64,000 bases of DNA from DASSUW01 sp963844205 (GTDB taxonomy: Bacteria; Actinomycetota; Thermoleophilia; Solirubrobacterales; Solirubrobacteraceae): positions 62,001 through 126,000 of the forward strand of contig CAWJNK010000015.1 of the NCBI GenBank assembly GCA_963844205.1. Reading direction: 5' to 3'. The translations under genes were made by a program, and so were the position numbers. Shown piece after piece: positions 8,155 through 16,563 of this stretch; within the stretch, counting starts at the first letter, position 1; each line of letters opens with the position of its first letter. The notes under the pieces are model-generated. The model was given only the letters and a program-made list of their open reading frames with translations, did no database searches and was not told the DNA's origin.

Positions 8155-9711
8155 ATGGCGGACTCGATGTACCCCCGACGCTGGGCGACGCTGGCGGTCC
8201 TCTGCCTCAGCCTGCTCGTCATCACGATCGACGCCACGATCGTCAATACGACGCTGCCCACGCTGGCGCGCGACCTTGGCGCCGACATGACCGGGCTGCA
8301 GTGGATCGTCGACGCCTACACGCTGGCGTTCGCCGGCCTGCTGCTGCTCGCCGGCGCGCTCGGCGACCGGTTCGGGCGCGAGCGCGCGCTGCGCTTCGGC
8401 CTCGTCGTGTTCGGCCTGGCGTCCGCCGTCGCCGCGTTCGCGACGAGCACCGGCGAGCTGGTCGCGATGCGTGCCGTGATGGGCGTCGGCGCGGCGTTCG
8501 TCATGCCCGCCACGCTCGGCATCGTGATGAGCGTGTTCCGCGACCCGCAGGAGCGGGTCAAGGCCCTCGGGGCGTGGGCCGCGGTGAGCGGCCTCGGCGT
8601 CGCGCTGGGGCCGACGACCGCCGGCCTGCTGCTCGAGCGGTTCGACTGGGGCTCCGTGTTCCTCGTCAACGTCCCCCTCGTCGCCGTCGCGCTGGCGCTC
8701 GGCGCCGTCCTCGTGCCGAGGACGGGGCGCGGCTCGCAGCGTCTCGACCTCCGCGGCGCGCTGCTCGGCGTGGCCGGGCTCGGCGTGCTGACGTGGACGC
8801 TGATCGAGGCGCCGCGCAACGGCTGGCTGGCCGGCTCGACGCTCGCGGCGGGTGCCGCGGCCGTCGCGCTGCTCGGCCTGTTCTGGCGCTTCGAGCGCCG
8901 GGTCGACGCGCCGCTGCTCGACGTCTCGCTGGTGCGCGACCGCCGCTTCGGCGCCGCCTCGGCCGCCGTGGCGATCGCCTTCCTGACGCTGTTCGGCATG
9001 CTCTTCGTGCTCACCCAGATCTTCCAGTTCGTCTTCGGCCTGTCGACGCTCGAGGCGGGCCTCGCCGCGCTCCCGTTCGCGGCGGTGCTGGCGGTCGCCT
9101 CGCCGGTCTCGGCGATCGTGGTCAAGCGGCGCCCGCCGCGGCTGGTGATCACCTGCGGCCTGACCGTCATGGGCGCCGGGCTGGTCGCGATGTCGCTCGC
9201 GGACGCGGGCTCGAGCGTCTGGCTCTACATCGCCGCCACGATCCCCGTGGCGGCGGGCATGGGCTTCGTCATGGCGCCCGCGACCGAGCTCCTCATGAGC
9301 TGCGTCCCGCAGGCGAAGGCCTCCACGGGCGCGGCGATGAACAGTGCCGCCCGCGAGGTCGGCGGCGTCCTCGGCGTCGCCGTGGTCGGATCGATCACCG
9401 CGTCGCTGTACGCCTCCGGGCTCGATTCCTCGTTCGCCGGGCTGACGCCTGCGCAGGAGGAGGCGGCGACCGGCTCGATCGCCGGCGCCTCGATCGTCGG
9501 CGCCCAGCTCGGCGGCGCGCCCGGTGCCGCGCTCGTCGACGCCGCCCATGCGGCGTTCCTCGACGCGGCCTCGACGGGCCTGCTGGTGACCGGGCCCGTG
9601 GCGCTCGCCGGCGCGCTGCTCGTCTGGCTGTCGCTCGCCTCGCGGGCGCCGGCGCCGGCGCCGGCGCAGCAGCCGCTGCCCGTGGCGCTCGAGCCCGGGC
9701 GCCTGAGCTGA
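8155..9711 (+). CDS. MFS drug/product exporter, DHA2 (14-TM) family
   Basis: 518 residues with about 14 hydrophobic segments. Motif A is GALGDRFGRERAL, and the DHA2-typical N-terminus includes DATIVNTTLPTLARDL. Motif C region is around GLGVALGPTTAGLLLE. ATG 8155 follows AAAGGAAGGG. An ATG at 8119 that overlaps the previous stop (ATGA) would add 12 residues and remains possible. As the last gene of the tailoring operon it probably exports the product or gives self-resistance by proton antiport. Confidence 0.9.
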   Translation: MADSMYPRRWATLAVLCLSLLVITIDATIVNTTLPTLARDLGADMTGLQWIVDAYTLAFAGLLLLAGALGDRFGRERALRFGLVVFGLASAVAAFATSTGELVAMRAVMGVGAAFVMPATLGIVMSVFRDPQERVKALGAWAAVSGLGVALGPTTAGLLLERFDWGSVFLVNVPLVAVALALGAVLVPRTGRGSQRLDLRGALLGVAGLGVLTWTLIEAPRNGWLAGSTLAAGAAAVALLGLFWRFERRVDAPLLDVSLVRDRRFGAASAAVAIAFLTLFGMLFVLTQIFQFVFGLSTLEAGLAALPFAAVLAVASPVSAIVVKRRPPRLVITCGLTVMGAGLVAMSLADAGSSVWLYIAATIPVAAGMGFVMAPATELLMSCVPQAKASTGAAMNSAAREVGGVLGVAVVGSITASLYASGLDSSFAGLTPAQEEAATGSIAGASIVGAQLGGAPGAALVDAAHAAFLDAASTGLLVTGPVALAGALLVWLSLASRAPAPAPAQQPLPVALEPGRLS

Positions 9712-9729
9712 TCAGGCCGCGGACCGGCC

Positions 9730-9751
9730 GGCCGCGCGGGGAGGCGCGGCC
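9730..9751 (+). terminator. Hairpin after the exporter
   Basis: Arms GGCCGCGC and GCGCGGCC (8 bp) around a GGGGAG loop, 19 bases after the exporter stop. It would end the rightward operon. Confidence 0.5.
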
Positions 9752-9788
9752 AGCCGGCTCGCGGAGTCGGCCGCGTCGACAGCGCTCA

Positions 9789-9930
9789 AGATCGACCGAT
9801 CAGCGCGTCGCGGTCGCGCATGGCCGCGGCAAAGTCGCCGCGGCATAGCCCTTGTCGCCGATGACGATCAGCCACGCGTGGCTGGCGCGGTCGACGAGCT
9901 CCAAGCAGACGTCGCGTTCGGCGTGCTTTG
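9789..9930 (-). pseudogene. IS4/IS5-type transposase remnant
   Basis: On the minus strand the stretch reads HAERDVCLELVDRA then VIGDKGYA, typical of the region of DDE transposases around the second Asp (VIADKGYAG). Immediately afterwards the homology continues in a different frame as GDFAAAMRDRDALIG, so a frameshift is present. Only about 45 codons remain and the ends are missing. It is a dead insertion-sequence fragment between the two halves of the polyketide locus. Confidence 0.6.
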
Positions 9931-9966
9931 GCGAGGCTGCGGCTACGTAGCGCGCTGCGCTGGGCG

Positions 9967-10243
9967 CCGGCGAACTTCGGCTGGGTAGGGCGGCTGGGTG
10001 GATGGGCGGGGTCCCCGGCCGCTCGCCCATTGGTGGTTTCACCAACGAAAGCAGCGCATTTGTGGCCGCTGGGGCGTGGCGGTCGCCGATCCGGGAGCGA
10101 AGGAACCGGTTCCACGGCGCCGTTCGGCCTAGCGTCCTGCCCTGGGGTCGTTATAGCCCACTAGGGCAGGACGGTTGCCATTGGAGATTTCTCCAACGTC
10201 GGCCTCGCCGCCTTCCCACCCAGCCGCAGTTGACATTCGCCGG
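9967..10243. repeat. Structured inverted-repeat element, copy 1
   Basis: A 277-bp non-coding element. Its ends are imperfect terminal inverted repeats: CCGGCGAACTTC then GGCTGGGTAGGG on the left, and on the opposite strand of the right end CCGGCGAATGTC then GGCTGGGTGGG. Inside are two 6-bp hairpins in near-identical contexts, TTGGTG-GTTT-CACCAA (10030-10045) and TTGGAG-ATTT-CTCCAA (10181-10196), whose stems differ by a compensatory change. A central 10-bp inverted repeat (GTCCTGCCCT/AGGGCAGGAC, 10134-10172) encloses GGGGTCGTTATAG. The layout matches a second element at 21704-21940. It could be a MITE-like mobile element or a structured regulatory repeat. Confidence 0.6.
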
Positions 10244-10289
10244 TGTCACAGCTTGAACGCCGGCGCGGGAAGGCCGGCACCCGGAGCGG

Positions 10290-10479
10290 GGGTTGGGCCC
10301 GTGGCCGTGGAGATCGCGGTCCGCGCGGTCGCGTCGCCGGCTCGCGTGCCGTCAGGCCGCGTCTTCCCCCACGGCTTGCCGCGGCGTATGGCGCCGCGGA
10401 TGCCGTGAGCGCAGATCACGCGCTCCACTGCGCAGCGCGCGACCGGTTCCCCGGCCCGCTGCAGCGCGATCCACATCTG
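10290..10479 (-). pseudogene. IS3-family transposase (OrfB) remnant
   Basis: On the minus strand MWIALQRAGEPVARCAVERV followed by GIRGAIRRGKPWGKT matches the region upstream of the integrase core of IS3-family OrfB (W.aLrreG..vaRCTVeRLM...GlrGv.RGK). No DDE core remains. The match begins exactly where homology to the malonyltransferase gene ends, so the insertion or a later deletion truncated that gene. Confidence 0.65.
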
Positions 10480-11368
10480 CCCGGGAGTCGGCCGCGGCCG
10501 TCTCCAGCCCTCCGTCGATCGCCCTGACGAGCCCGGAGAGCACGCGGCCAGGACCGAGCTCGAGCGTGCCGGTGCAGCCGGCCGCGGCGAGCGTCCGCAC
10601 GCACGCGACCCAGCGGACCGGCGCGGTGATCTGGGCGACCAGGGCGGCGCGGACCTCGGCGGCCGAGGTCACGAGGGCGCCGAACGCGTTGGCGGCGATC
10701 GGGACCTCGGCGGGCCGCCACGTCACGGCGGAGGCCGCCTCGGCCATGGCCGCCCGCACGGGCTCCATCGCGGGGCTGTGGAAGGCGCCGCCGACCGGCA
10801 GCCGGACCGCTCGCGCGCCCGCCGCCGCGGCGAGCTCGCACAGCCGCTCGATGCCGGCGGCCGAGCCCGACACGACGGTCTGGGAGGGCGTGTTGAGGTT
10901 CGCGACGGCGACCCCCGCGTCGGCGCAGAGCGCCTCGACGGCGGCCGGGTCGGGACCGACGACGGCGGCCATCGCGCCCGGCCGCTCGGCCTGGACCGCG
11001 GCCATCAGCCGGCTGCGGCGGACGACGAGCCGCAGCCCGTCCTCGAGGCCGAGGCAGCCGGCGGCGACGGCGGCGGCGTACTCGCCGAGGCTGTGGCCCG
11101 CGACGAAGGACGGCTCGAGGCCGTTCCGGCGGGCGAGCTCGGTCAAGGCGAGCGAGAGCGCGACGAGCGCGGGCTGGCTGACCTCGGTGCGCGTCAGCTC
11201 CTCGAGCGGGCCCTCGAGGCAGAGCCGGCGGAGCGGGAGCTCGGCGACCTCCTCGGCGAGGCCGAGGTAGCCGTCGAAGAGCTCGGGGTCGGTCTCGCGC
11301 AGCGCGCCGCCCATGCCGACGCGCTGCGAGCCCTGACCGGGATAGAGGAACGCCAGGCGACCGCTCAT
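10352..11368 (-). CDS. Malonyl-CoA:ACP transacylase (FabD-like), 3' end replaced by IS sequence
   Basis: 338 residues. The N-terminus has PGQGSQRVGMG (10-20), the nucleophile elbow is GHSLGEY with Ser93, and the catalytic His is in GAFHSPAM (His197). It loads malonyl units onto the ACP. Normal FabD-like sequence ends near residue 298 (LGPGRVLSGLVRAIDGGLET...). The last 40 residues are out-of-frame transposase sequence, so the native C-terminal residues are lost or replaced. The catalytic core is intact and the protein may still work. The start overlaps the KAS III stop (ATGA). Confidence 0.85.
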   Translation of the reverse strand: MSGRLAFLYPGQGSQRVGMGGALRETDPELFDGYLGLAEEVAELPLRRLCLEGPLEELTRTEVSQPALVALSLALTELARRNGLEPSFVAGHSLGEYAAAVAAGCLGLEDGLRLVVRRSRLMAAVQAERPGAMAAVVGPDPAAVEALCADAGVAVANLNTPSQTVVSGSAAGIERLCELAAAAGARAVRLPVGGAFHSPAMEPVRAAMAEAASAVTWRPAEVPIAANAFGALVTSAAEVRAALVAQITAPVRWVACVRTLAAAGCTGTLELGPGRVLSGLVRAIDGGLETAAADSRADVDRAAAGRGTGRALRSGARDLRSRHPRRHTPRQAVGEDAA

Positions 11369-12471
11369 GCCGCGGCGCGGAGCGGCGCGGCGACGGCGGG
11401 CACCGGGGCGGTCCACTCGAGCACCGTCCCCGCGTACTTCCACTTGCTCGTCTCGATCGCGAGCAGCATCACCAGGTCGCCGGGCTTCACGCGCCCGGAC
11501 GTCCACGCGTCGTCGAGCGCGAGCGGCACCGCCGCCGAGCCCGTCGCCCCCACCACGGCGAGGTTCTCGTGCACGCGGTCGGCCAGCTCGAGCCAGTCGG
11601 CCGTGCTCGTGCCGGCGGCGTCCATCTCGTCGCTCAGGTAGCCGGCGTTGCCCTCGGGCAGGATGCAGGCCTCGACCTCGTCCGCGCGGACGCCGCTGCG
11701 GCCCAGCAGCTCGGCCAGCCCTTCGGCGATCACGGCCGGCGTGAAGCGGGCGCTCGCGACGACGTCGATCCGCAGGTCGACCGGCCGGCGTGCGGCGAGC
11801 TGGCGCTCGATCGGCGCGTGGGTGCCGTATCCGACGATCTGCATCCCGGCCTTGCGGCCGCCGCCGACGCACGCGATGGCGGAGCCGAGGATGCCGCGGC
11901 CGCCCTCGGCCGCCTGGACGACCATGGCGCCGGCGCCGTCGCCGAACGTGTAGGCGGTGATCCGGTCGCGCAGCCGCAGGCTGTCGGGGTCTTTGTCCTT
12001 GTAGAGCGGGACGATGAGCGGGGAGATCACCTCGCTGCCGATCACCAGCGCCGTGTCGTACAGCCCGCGCTCGACGTAGAGGCGCGCGATGTCGAGCGCC
12101 TCGACCGCCCCGGCGCAGCCGGAGCGGACCTCGAGCGTCGCGCAGCGGCGCAGCCCGAGCCCGTCCTGCACGAGCGTGACCATCGGCGGCAGCGGGAAGT
12201 CGGGGCTGGCGGTCGACACCACGAGCAGGTCGACGTCCTCGGGGCTCAGGCCCGCGCGGTCGAGCGCCTGGCGGCCGGCGCTGATCGCGAGCTCGGAGTT
12301 CGCGAAGCGGTGCTCGCCGGTGGCCGGATCGGCGATCCAGTGGCGCTGCTTGACCTCGAGGCCGTCGAGGATGTCGGCCGGGAGCGGGCCGATCCGGGGC
12401 TCGAGGTCGGCGTTGGTGATCGGGTCGCCGGGGAGGCAAGCTCCGGTGCTGGCGATCTTGACGGCTCTCAT
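11365..12471 (-). CDS. KAS III-like (FabH-type) synthase or acyltransferase lacking the His/Asn pair
   Basis: 368 residues with the FabH fold and the nucleophile in LEVRSGCAG (Cys119). In canonical KAS III the triad is completed by His in PHQAN and Asn in GNTSAA. Here these positions read LPEGNAG and VGATGSAAVP, so His is Glu and Asn is Ala. Decarboxylating condensation by the usual mechanism is therefore unlikely. It could select or transfer a starter acyl group, or act as an ester-forming acyltransferase like some KAS III relatives in natural-product loci. It is coupled by ATGA to genes on both sides. Confidence 0.8.
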   Translation of the reverse strand: MRAVKIASTGACLPGDPITNADLEPRIGPLPADILDGLEVKQRHWIADPATGEHRFANSELAISAGRQALDRAGLSPEDVDLLVVSTASPDFPLPPMVTLVQDGLGLRRCATLEVRSGCAGAVEALDIARLYVERGLYDTALVIGSEVISPLIVPLYKDKDPDSLRLRDRITAYTFGDGAGAMVVQAAEGGRGILGSAIACVGGGRKAGMQIVGYGTHAPIERQLAARRPVDLRIDVVASARFTPAVIAEGLAELLGRSGVRADEVEACILPEGNAGYLSDEMDAAGTSTADWLELADRVHENLAVVGATGSAAVPLALDDAWTSGRVKPGDLVMLLAIETSKWKYAGTVLEWTAPVPAVAAPLRAAA

Positions 12472-14825
12472 CTGCGGGCTCCGTTGGGTTCGGGGACGAG
12501 CGCCAGCGCGAACGCGCTGCCGCCCAGCGATGCGCTGTTGACGAGCGCGGGCGCGCGCGCCACGCGGCTGTCCGGCTCGGACCAGGCGAGCAGCGCGAGC
12601 GCCGCGTTCAGGGACCCGCCCGCGCCCATCGGCTCGCCGAGGGCGAGCCGGGGAGCCTCGACGGCGACGCCGTCGCCGAACAGCCGCTCGATCGCCGCCA
12701 GCTCGGCTCGGTCCGCGACGCGGTGGCCCGTCAGGCCCGACCAGACGCAGCCGACGTCCGCGGCCTCGACGCCGGCGCGCCGGAGGGCGCCGCGCATCGC
12801 GCGCTCGGCCGCGCCCCCGGAGGGGTCGGTCGCGCCGACGCCGATCCCGTCGGCGGCCATGCCGTAGCCGGCCACGGTCCCGAGGACGCGCGCTCCACGG
12901 GCCTCGGCGGACGCCCGCCGCTCGAGCAGCAGCGCGACGGCGCCCTCGGCGAGCGCGATGCCCAGCGCGGCGCCGCGCTCGGGGGCCTCGCCCGCCAGCA
13001 TGCCGAGCGCCCGGTAGGCGTCGACGACGGTGTCGGTCAGCGTGTCGGCGGCCACCGCCAGGACCGCGTCCGCGCGGCCGGACGCGAGCAGGTCGTGCGC
13101 GTAGCAGAGCGCCGAGGCGCCGGCGGCGTGGCGCGCGGTGACGGTCGACGCGGGGCCGACCGTGCCGAGGTGCATCGCGACCTGGCCTCCGGCCGCGTTG
13201 TAGACGGTGTTCGGGAAGACCGCGGGGCTCGCCCCGGCCGGCCCGTCGTCGATCAGGCCGCGCGCGAAGCGCTCGACGCTCTCCATCGGGCCGACGCCCG
13301 TGCCGACGACGACGCCGACGCGATGGCGGTTCGCCTCGTCCACGACCAGGCCGCCGTGCTCGAGCGCCTCACGCGAGGCGGCGACGGCGAAGAGGCCTAG
13401 GCGGTCGAGCCGGCGCCGCTCGCGCGGGGGGAGGACGGTCGCCGGGTCGAGGGCCGCGCGGCCGATCCACGCGCCGTCCTCGGGGACGATGCAGCGGCGG
13501 TCCGCGGCGAACGCCTCCCACAGCGCCGCCGGCCCGTGGCCCGCGCTCGTCAGCGCCGCCAGGCCGGTGACGACGACAGGCTCGGCCGTCATGGCCGGCG
13601 GTCCCGGACGGCCGTTGACGCGGGCGAGCACGAGGCTCGCGTTGGCCCCCGCGAACGCGAAGTTGTTCGAGAGCGCGATCTTCGCCTTCAGCGGGCGCGC
13701 ACGGTTCGGGACGTAGTCGAGGTCGCAGTCGGGGTCGCGCGTGCGGTAGTTGGCGGTCGGCGGCGCGATCTGCTCCTCCAGCGCCCGCACCGTGACGATT
13801 CCTTCGACGGCCCCGGCCGCGCCGAGCAGATGGCCGATCATCGACTTCGTGCTGCTCAGCAGCGCGCGGTCCGCGGCGTCGCCGAGCGCGCTCCGGTTGG
13901 CCCGGGTCTCGGCGACGTCGTTCTTCGGCGTCCCCGTCCCGTGGCCGTTGACGTACGACACCTCGGCGGGAGTGACGCCCGCGGCGCCGAGCGCGTCGGC
14001 GATGGCCCGGGCCGCGCCCTCCCCGTCGGGATGCGGCGCGGTGGCGTGATAGCCGTCGGCCGACAGGCCGTAGCCGAGGACCTCCGCGCGGGCCGCGATG
14101 CCGAGCTGGGCGGCGACGTCCGCCGCGATCAGCACGACCATGCCGCTGCCCTCGCCGAGCGAGAGGCCCGTGCGGTCGCGGCAGTACGGCGCCGCGGGGC
14201 GCGGCGACAGGGATTCGAGCGCGTTGAAGCCGGCGAAGACGATGTCCGACAGCGCGTCCGAGCCGCCGGCGAGGACGGCGTCCGCGTGGCCGCCGCGGAT
14301 GAGGTCGGCCGCGTAGCCGACCGCGTTGGCCCCGGCCGCGCACGCCGTGTTCACCGACAGGCACGGTCCCCGCAGGCCGAAGGCGCCGCTCACCGCCTCG
14401 GCGATCGCCTGCGGGCTGAGGAGGGGAAGCAGCGCCGCGTCGGCCGGCTCGTCCGCGAGCCGGCGGGCGTACCAGCGATGCCCGCTGACGAGGCCGCCGT
14501 TGCAGGTGCCCACCACCACGCCCCAGCGCTCGGGCGCGATCGCACCCGCGGCGGCGCCGCATTCGGCGCGCGCCTCCTCGGCCGCGCGCAGCGCGAAGTC
14601 GATCGCGGGCTCGCGCTCGCCCGGGGGACGGCGGTAGTCGCTGCGGGGCGGGCGGCGGTCGAGCACCTCGCCGCCGAAGCGGGTCCGGTAGCCGGCCATG
14701 TCGAGGTGCTCGACGTGGCGGATGGCGACGCGGCCGGCGCGCACGCCCTCCCAGAGGTCGTCGGCGGTCGGGCCCTGCGCCGTCACGGCCCCGAGGCCGC
14801 ATACCACCACGCGTCGTTGCTCCAT
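12468..14825 (-). CDS. Fused ketosynthase-chain-length-factor (KS-CLF) protein
   Basis: 785 residues, twice the size of a KS. Domain 1 (1-405) is a complete KS: Cys162 in NTACAAG, His295 in NGHGTGT, His332 in MIGHLLGAAG. Domain 2 (412-785) has the same fold, but His566 (TARHAAGA) replaces the Cys, and the two His motifs are lost (WSGLTGH, LGEPMGAGG), as expected of a CLF. In type II PKSs these are normally two proteins forming a heterodimer. An in-frame ATG at Met412 sits in a GCCATGA context that looks like a former coupled start. ATG 14825 was chosen because KS homology begins there; a GTATCA motif ends 28 bases upstream. Confidence 0.85.
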   Translation of the reverse strand: MEQRRVVVCGLGAVTAQGPTADDLWEGVRAGRVAIRHVEHLDMAGYRTRFGGEVLDRRPPRSDYRRPPGEREPAIDFALRAAEEARAECGAAAGAIAPERWGVVVGTCNGGLVSGHRWYARRLADEPADAALLPLLSPQAIAEAVSGAFGLRGPCLSVNTACAAGANAVGYAADLIRGGHADAVLAGGSDALSDIVFAGFNALESLSPRPAAPYCRDRTGLSLGEGSGMVVLIAADVAAQLGIAARAEVLGYGLSADGYHATAPHPDGEGAARAIADALGAAGVTPAEVSYVNGHGTGTPKNDVAETRANRSALGDAADRALLSSTKSMIGHLLGAAGAVEGIVTVRALEEQIAPPTANYRTRDPDCDLDYVPNRARPLKAKIALSNNFAFAGANASLVLARVNGRPGPPAMTAEPVVVTGLAALTSAGHGPAALWEAFAADRRCIVPEDGAWIGRAALDPATVLPPRERRRLDRLGLFAVAASREALEHGGLVVDEANRHRVGVVVGTGVGPMESVERFARGLIDDGPAGASPAVFPNTVYNAAGGQVAMHLGTVGPASTVTARHAAGASALCYAHDLLASGRADAVLAVAADTLTDTVVDAYRALGMLAGEAPERGAALGIALAEGAVALLLERRASAEARGARVLGTVAGYGMAADGIGVGATDPSGGAAERAMRGALRRAGVEAADVGCVWSGLTGHRVADRAELAAIERLFGDGVAVEAPRLALGEPMGAGGSLNAALALLAWSEPDSRVARAPALVNSASLGGSAFALALVPEPNGARR

Positions 14826-14853
14826 GGCAGAGAGAGGCGCGCGCGGGCGCGCC

Positions 14854-14860
14854 TGATACA
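14854..14860 (-). promoter_or_regulatory. GTATCA promoter/operator motif of the KS-CLF unit
   Basis: TGTATCA on the minus strand, ending 28 bases before the KS-CLF ATG, in the 72-bp gap after the Cys-less KS gene. Identical heptamer and identical spacing to the motif before the carboxyltransferase gene. This suggests that the KS-CLF/KAS III/FabD genes have their own promoter. Confidence 0.45.
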
Positions 14861-14897
14861 GGTCTCGCCTCGACCCACGCATCACGGTGGTTCGGAC

Positions 14898-16175
14898 TTA
14901 TGCGGCCTGGACGGCGAGGGCCACGGTCTGGCCCTCCACGCCGCGCGCGACGGCCAGCGCGCGCTCGACGCGCCGCTCCCGCGCCGCGCCGGTGACGTAG
15001 TCCACCGCGCTGCACTCCGGGTCGAGGCTGTCGAGGTTCAGCGTCGGCGGGACGGCGCGGCGCCCCACGGCCAGGGCCGCGACGGCGGCGTTGAGCGCGC
15101 CCGCGGCGGCGACGAGGTGCCCGGTGGCGGGCTTGACGCTCGAGGCGCTCACCCGGCCGGCCGCGTCGCCGAAGGCGCGCCGGAGCGCGCGCGCCTCGCT
15201 GCGGTCGCCGAGCCGGGTGCCGCTCCCGTGGACGGCCACGTAGTCGGCGCCGCCGGCCGGCCAGCGCGACTCCGCGACGGCCCGGTCGAGCGCGCCGGCC
15301 ACTGCGGCGCCGTCCGGGTCCGGCGTCACGAGGCTCGCGTTGTCGAAGGTGCTGCCGAAGCCGGTCATCTCGGCGTAGACGCGCGCGCCTCGCCGGCGCG
15401 CCGCCTCGGCCTCCTCGAGCACGAGGAACGCGGCGCCCTCGCCGAGCACCGTCCCGTCGCGGTCGCGGTCGTAGGGGCGGATCGCGCCGCCCTCGCGCTC
15501 GTTCCTCGCGCTCAGCATCCCGAGCGCGTCGATCTTGCTCATGTTCCACCACGAGACCGCGTCGTCGAAGCCGCCCGCCACGACGACGTCCGCCTCGCCG
15601 CGCCGCACGGCGCGGAACGCGCGGCCGATCGCGACGGCGCCGGCCTCGGCCCCGCCCGCGAAGTAGGTATTGCAGCCCTTGAGCCCGTGCGTCTGCGAGA
15701 TGTAGAACAGCGACGCGCTCTGGAGGCCCTGGACGAAGAACAGCGGCTGGACCGCCGAGCGGCTCCGCTCCCCGAAGCGCTGGACGTCGACGCCGTCCGG
15801 CCCGTGCGCCGCGAGCGCGGCGTCGAGCAGGTCGGTGAGGTCGCTGACCTCCTTGTTCCCGCCCACGAAGAGGCCCGCGCGGTCGGCGCCCTCCTCGGTG
15901 ATCTCGAGCCCCGCGTCGCGGACGGCGAGCGTCGCGCCGGCGAGCGCGAACTCGTCGCCGCGGGTCATCGTGCGGCGCATCCGCCGGACGGGCACGAAGT
16001 CCGCGCCGTCGAACTCCGTCACCTCGGCGCCGAGCTGCGTGCGGAGCGACGACGCGTCGAAGCCCGTGATCGGGCCGACCGCCGTCCGCCCCTCGAGCAG
16101 CCCGGCCCACGTTGCCTCGGTGCCCACGCCGAGCGGCGTGACGAGCCCGATGCCCGTGACGACGACGCGCCTCAT
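14898..16175 (-). CDS. Ketosynthase-like protein without the active-site Cys
   Basis: 425 residues with full KS-fold length. The nucleophile position, read against the KS next door, is Ala176 (GGAEAGA versus TACAAGA). The two catalytic His motifs are retained (VHGSGT and ATGHLVAAAG). It therefore cannot form an acyl-enzyme; it may be a decarboxylase (KSQ-like), a second CLF, or the partner subunit of the active KS encoded upstream. The start overlaps the stop of the dehydratase gene (ATGA). The cluster thus carries four KS-fold units in addition to KAS III. Confidence 0.82.
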   Translation of the reverse strand: MRRVVVTGIGLVTPLGVGTEATWAGLLEGRTAVGPITGFDASSLRTQLGAEVTEFDGADFVPVRRMRRTMTRGDEFALAGATLAVRDAGLEITEEGADRAGLFVGGNKEVSDLTDLLDAALAAHGPDGVDVQRFGERSRSAVQPLFFVQGLQSASLFYISQTHGLKGCNTYFAGGAEAGAVAIGRAFRAVRRGEADVVVAGGFDDAVSWWNMSKIDALGMLSARNEREGGAIRPYDRDRDGTVLGEGAAFLVLEEAEAARRRGARVYAEMTGFGSTFDNASLVTPDPDGAAVAGALDRAVAESRWPAGGADYVAVHGSGTRLGDRSEARALRRAFGDAAGRVSASSVKPATGHLVAAAGALNAAVAALAVGRRAVPPTLNLDSLDPECSAVDYVTGAARERRVERALAVARGVEGQTVALAVQAA

Positions 16176-16558
16176 AGCGGGCGCTCCTCGCGCACGAGGC
16201 GGATCTGGCGAGCCCGCGCGACGAGCCGGCCGGCGACGCGGGCCTCGCCGCTCAGCGTCGCCGACATCGGCTCGAGCTGCTCGATCGTGACGTCGAGCAG
16301 AAGCTGGTCGCCGGGCCGGACGTAGTGCCGGAACTGCGTGCGCCCGACGCCCCCGAGCCGCCAGGCCTCCGGGGCGCCCGGCAGGACGAGCCTGGCGAGC
16401 TCGGCGAGCGAGTCGAGGACCACGACGCCCGGCAGCACCGGGAAGCGCGGGAAGTGGCTGTCGAACACGTCGAGCGTGCTCGGGACGTTGCGCAGCCCGC
16501 GGGCGCGCGTGCGCGGCTCGAGCTCGAGGACGCGATCCAGGACCGGCCGGTGGAACAT
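16172..16558 (-). CDS. FabZ-like hot-dog dehydratase
   Basis: 128 residues. The catalytic segment DSHFPRFPVLPGVVVLDSLAE has the active-site His of the HFPxxPvxPG motif, and Asp at the position where FabZ usually has Glu (FabA also uses Asp). It should dehydrate 3-hydroxyacyl-ACP to the enoyl-ACP, giving the double bonds of a polyene. It lies 5 bases after the KS stop and overlaps the Cys-less KS by ATGA. Confidence 0.8.
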   Translation of the reverse strand: MFHRPVLDRVLELEPRTRARGLRNVPSTLDVFDSHFPRFPVLPGVVVLDSLAELARLVLPGAPEAWRLGGVGRTQFRHYVRPGDQLLLDVTIEQLEPMSATLSGEARVAGRLVARARQIRLVREERPL

Positions 16559-16563
16559 GGCGG

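Noticed and set aside
13369..16325. Very long open frames on both strands across the KS genes (over 900 codons)
   Set aside because: They are GC-skew shadows: low-complexity Arg/Gly/Ala/Pro composition and no motif, while the KS frames carry clear active-site motifs.
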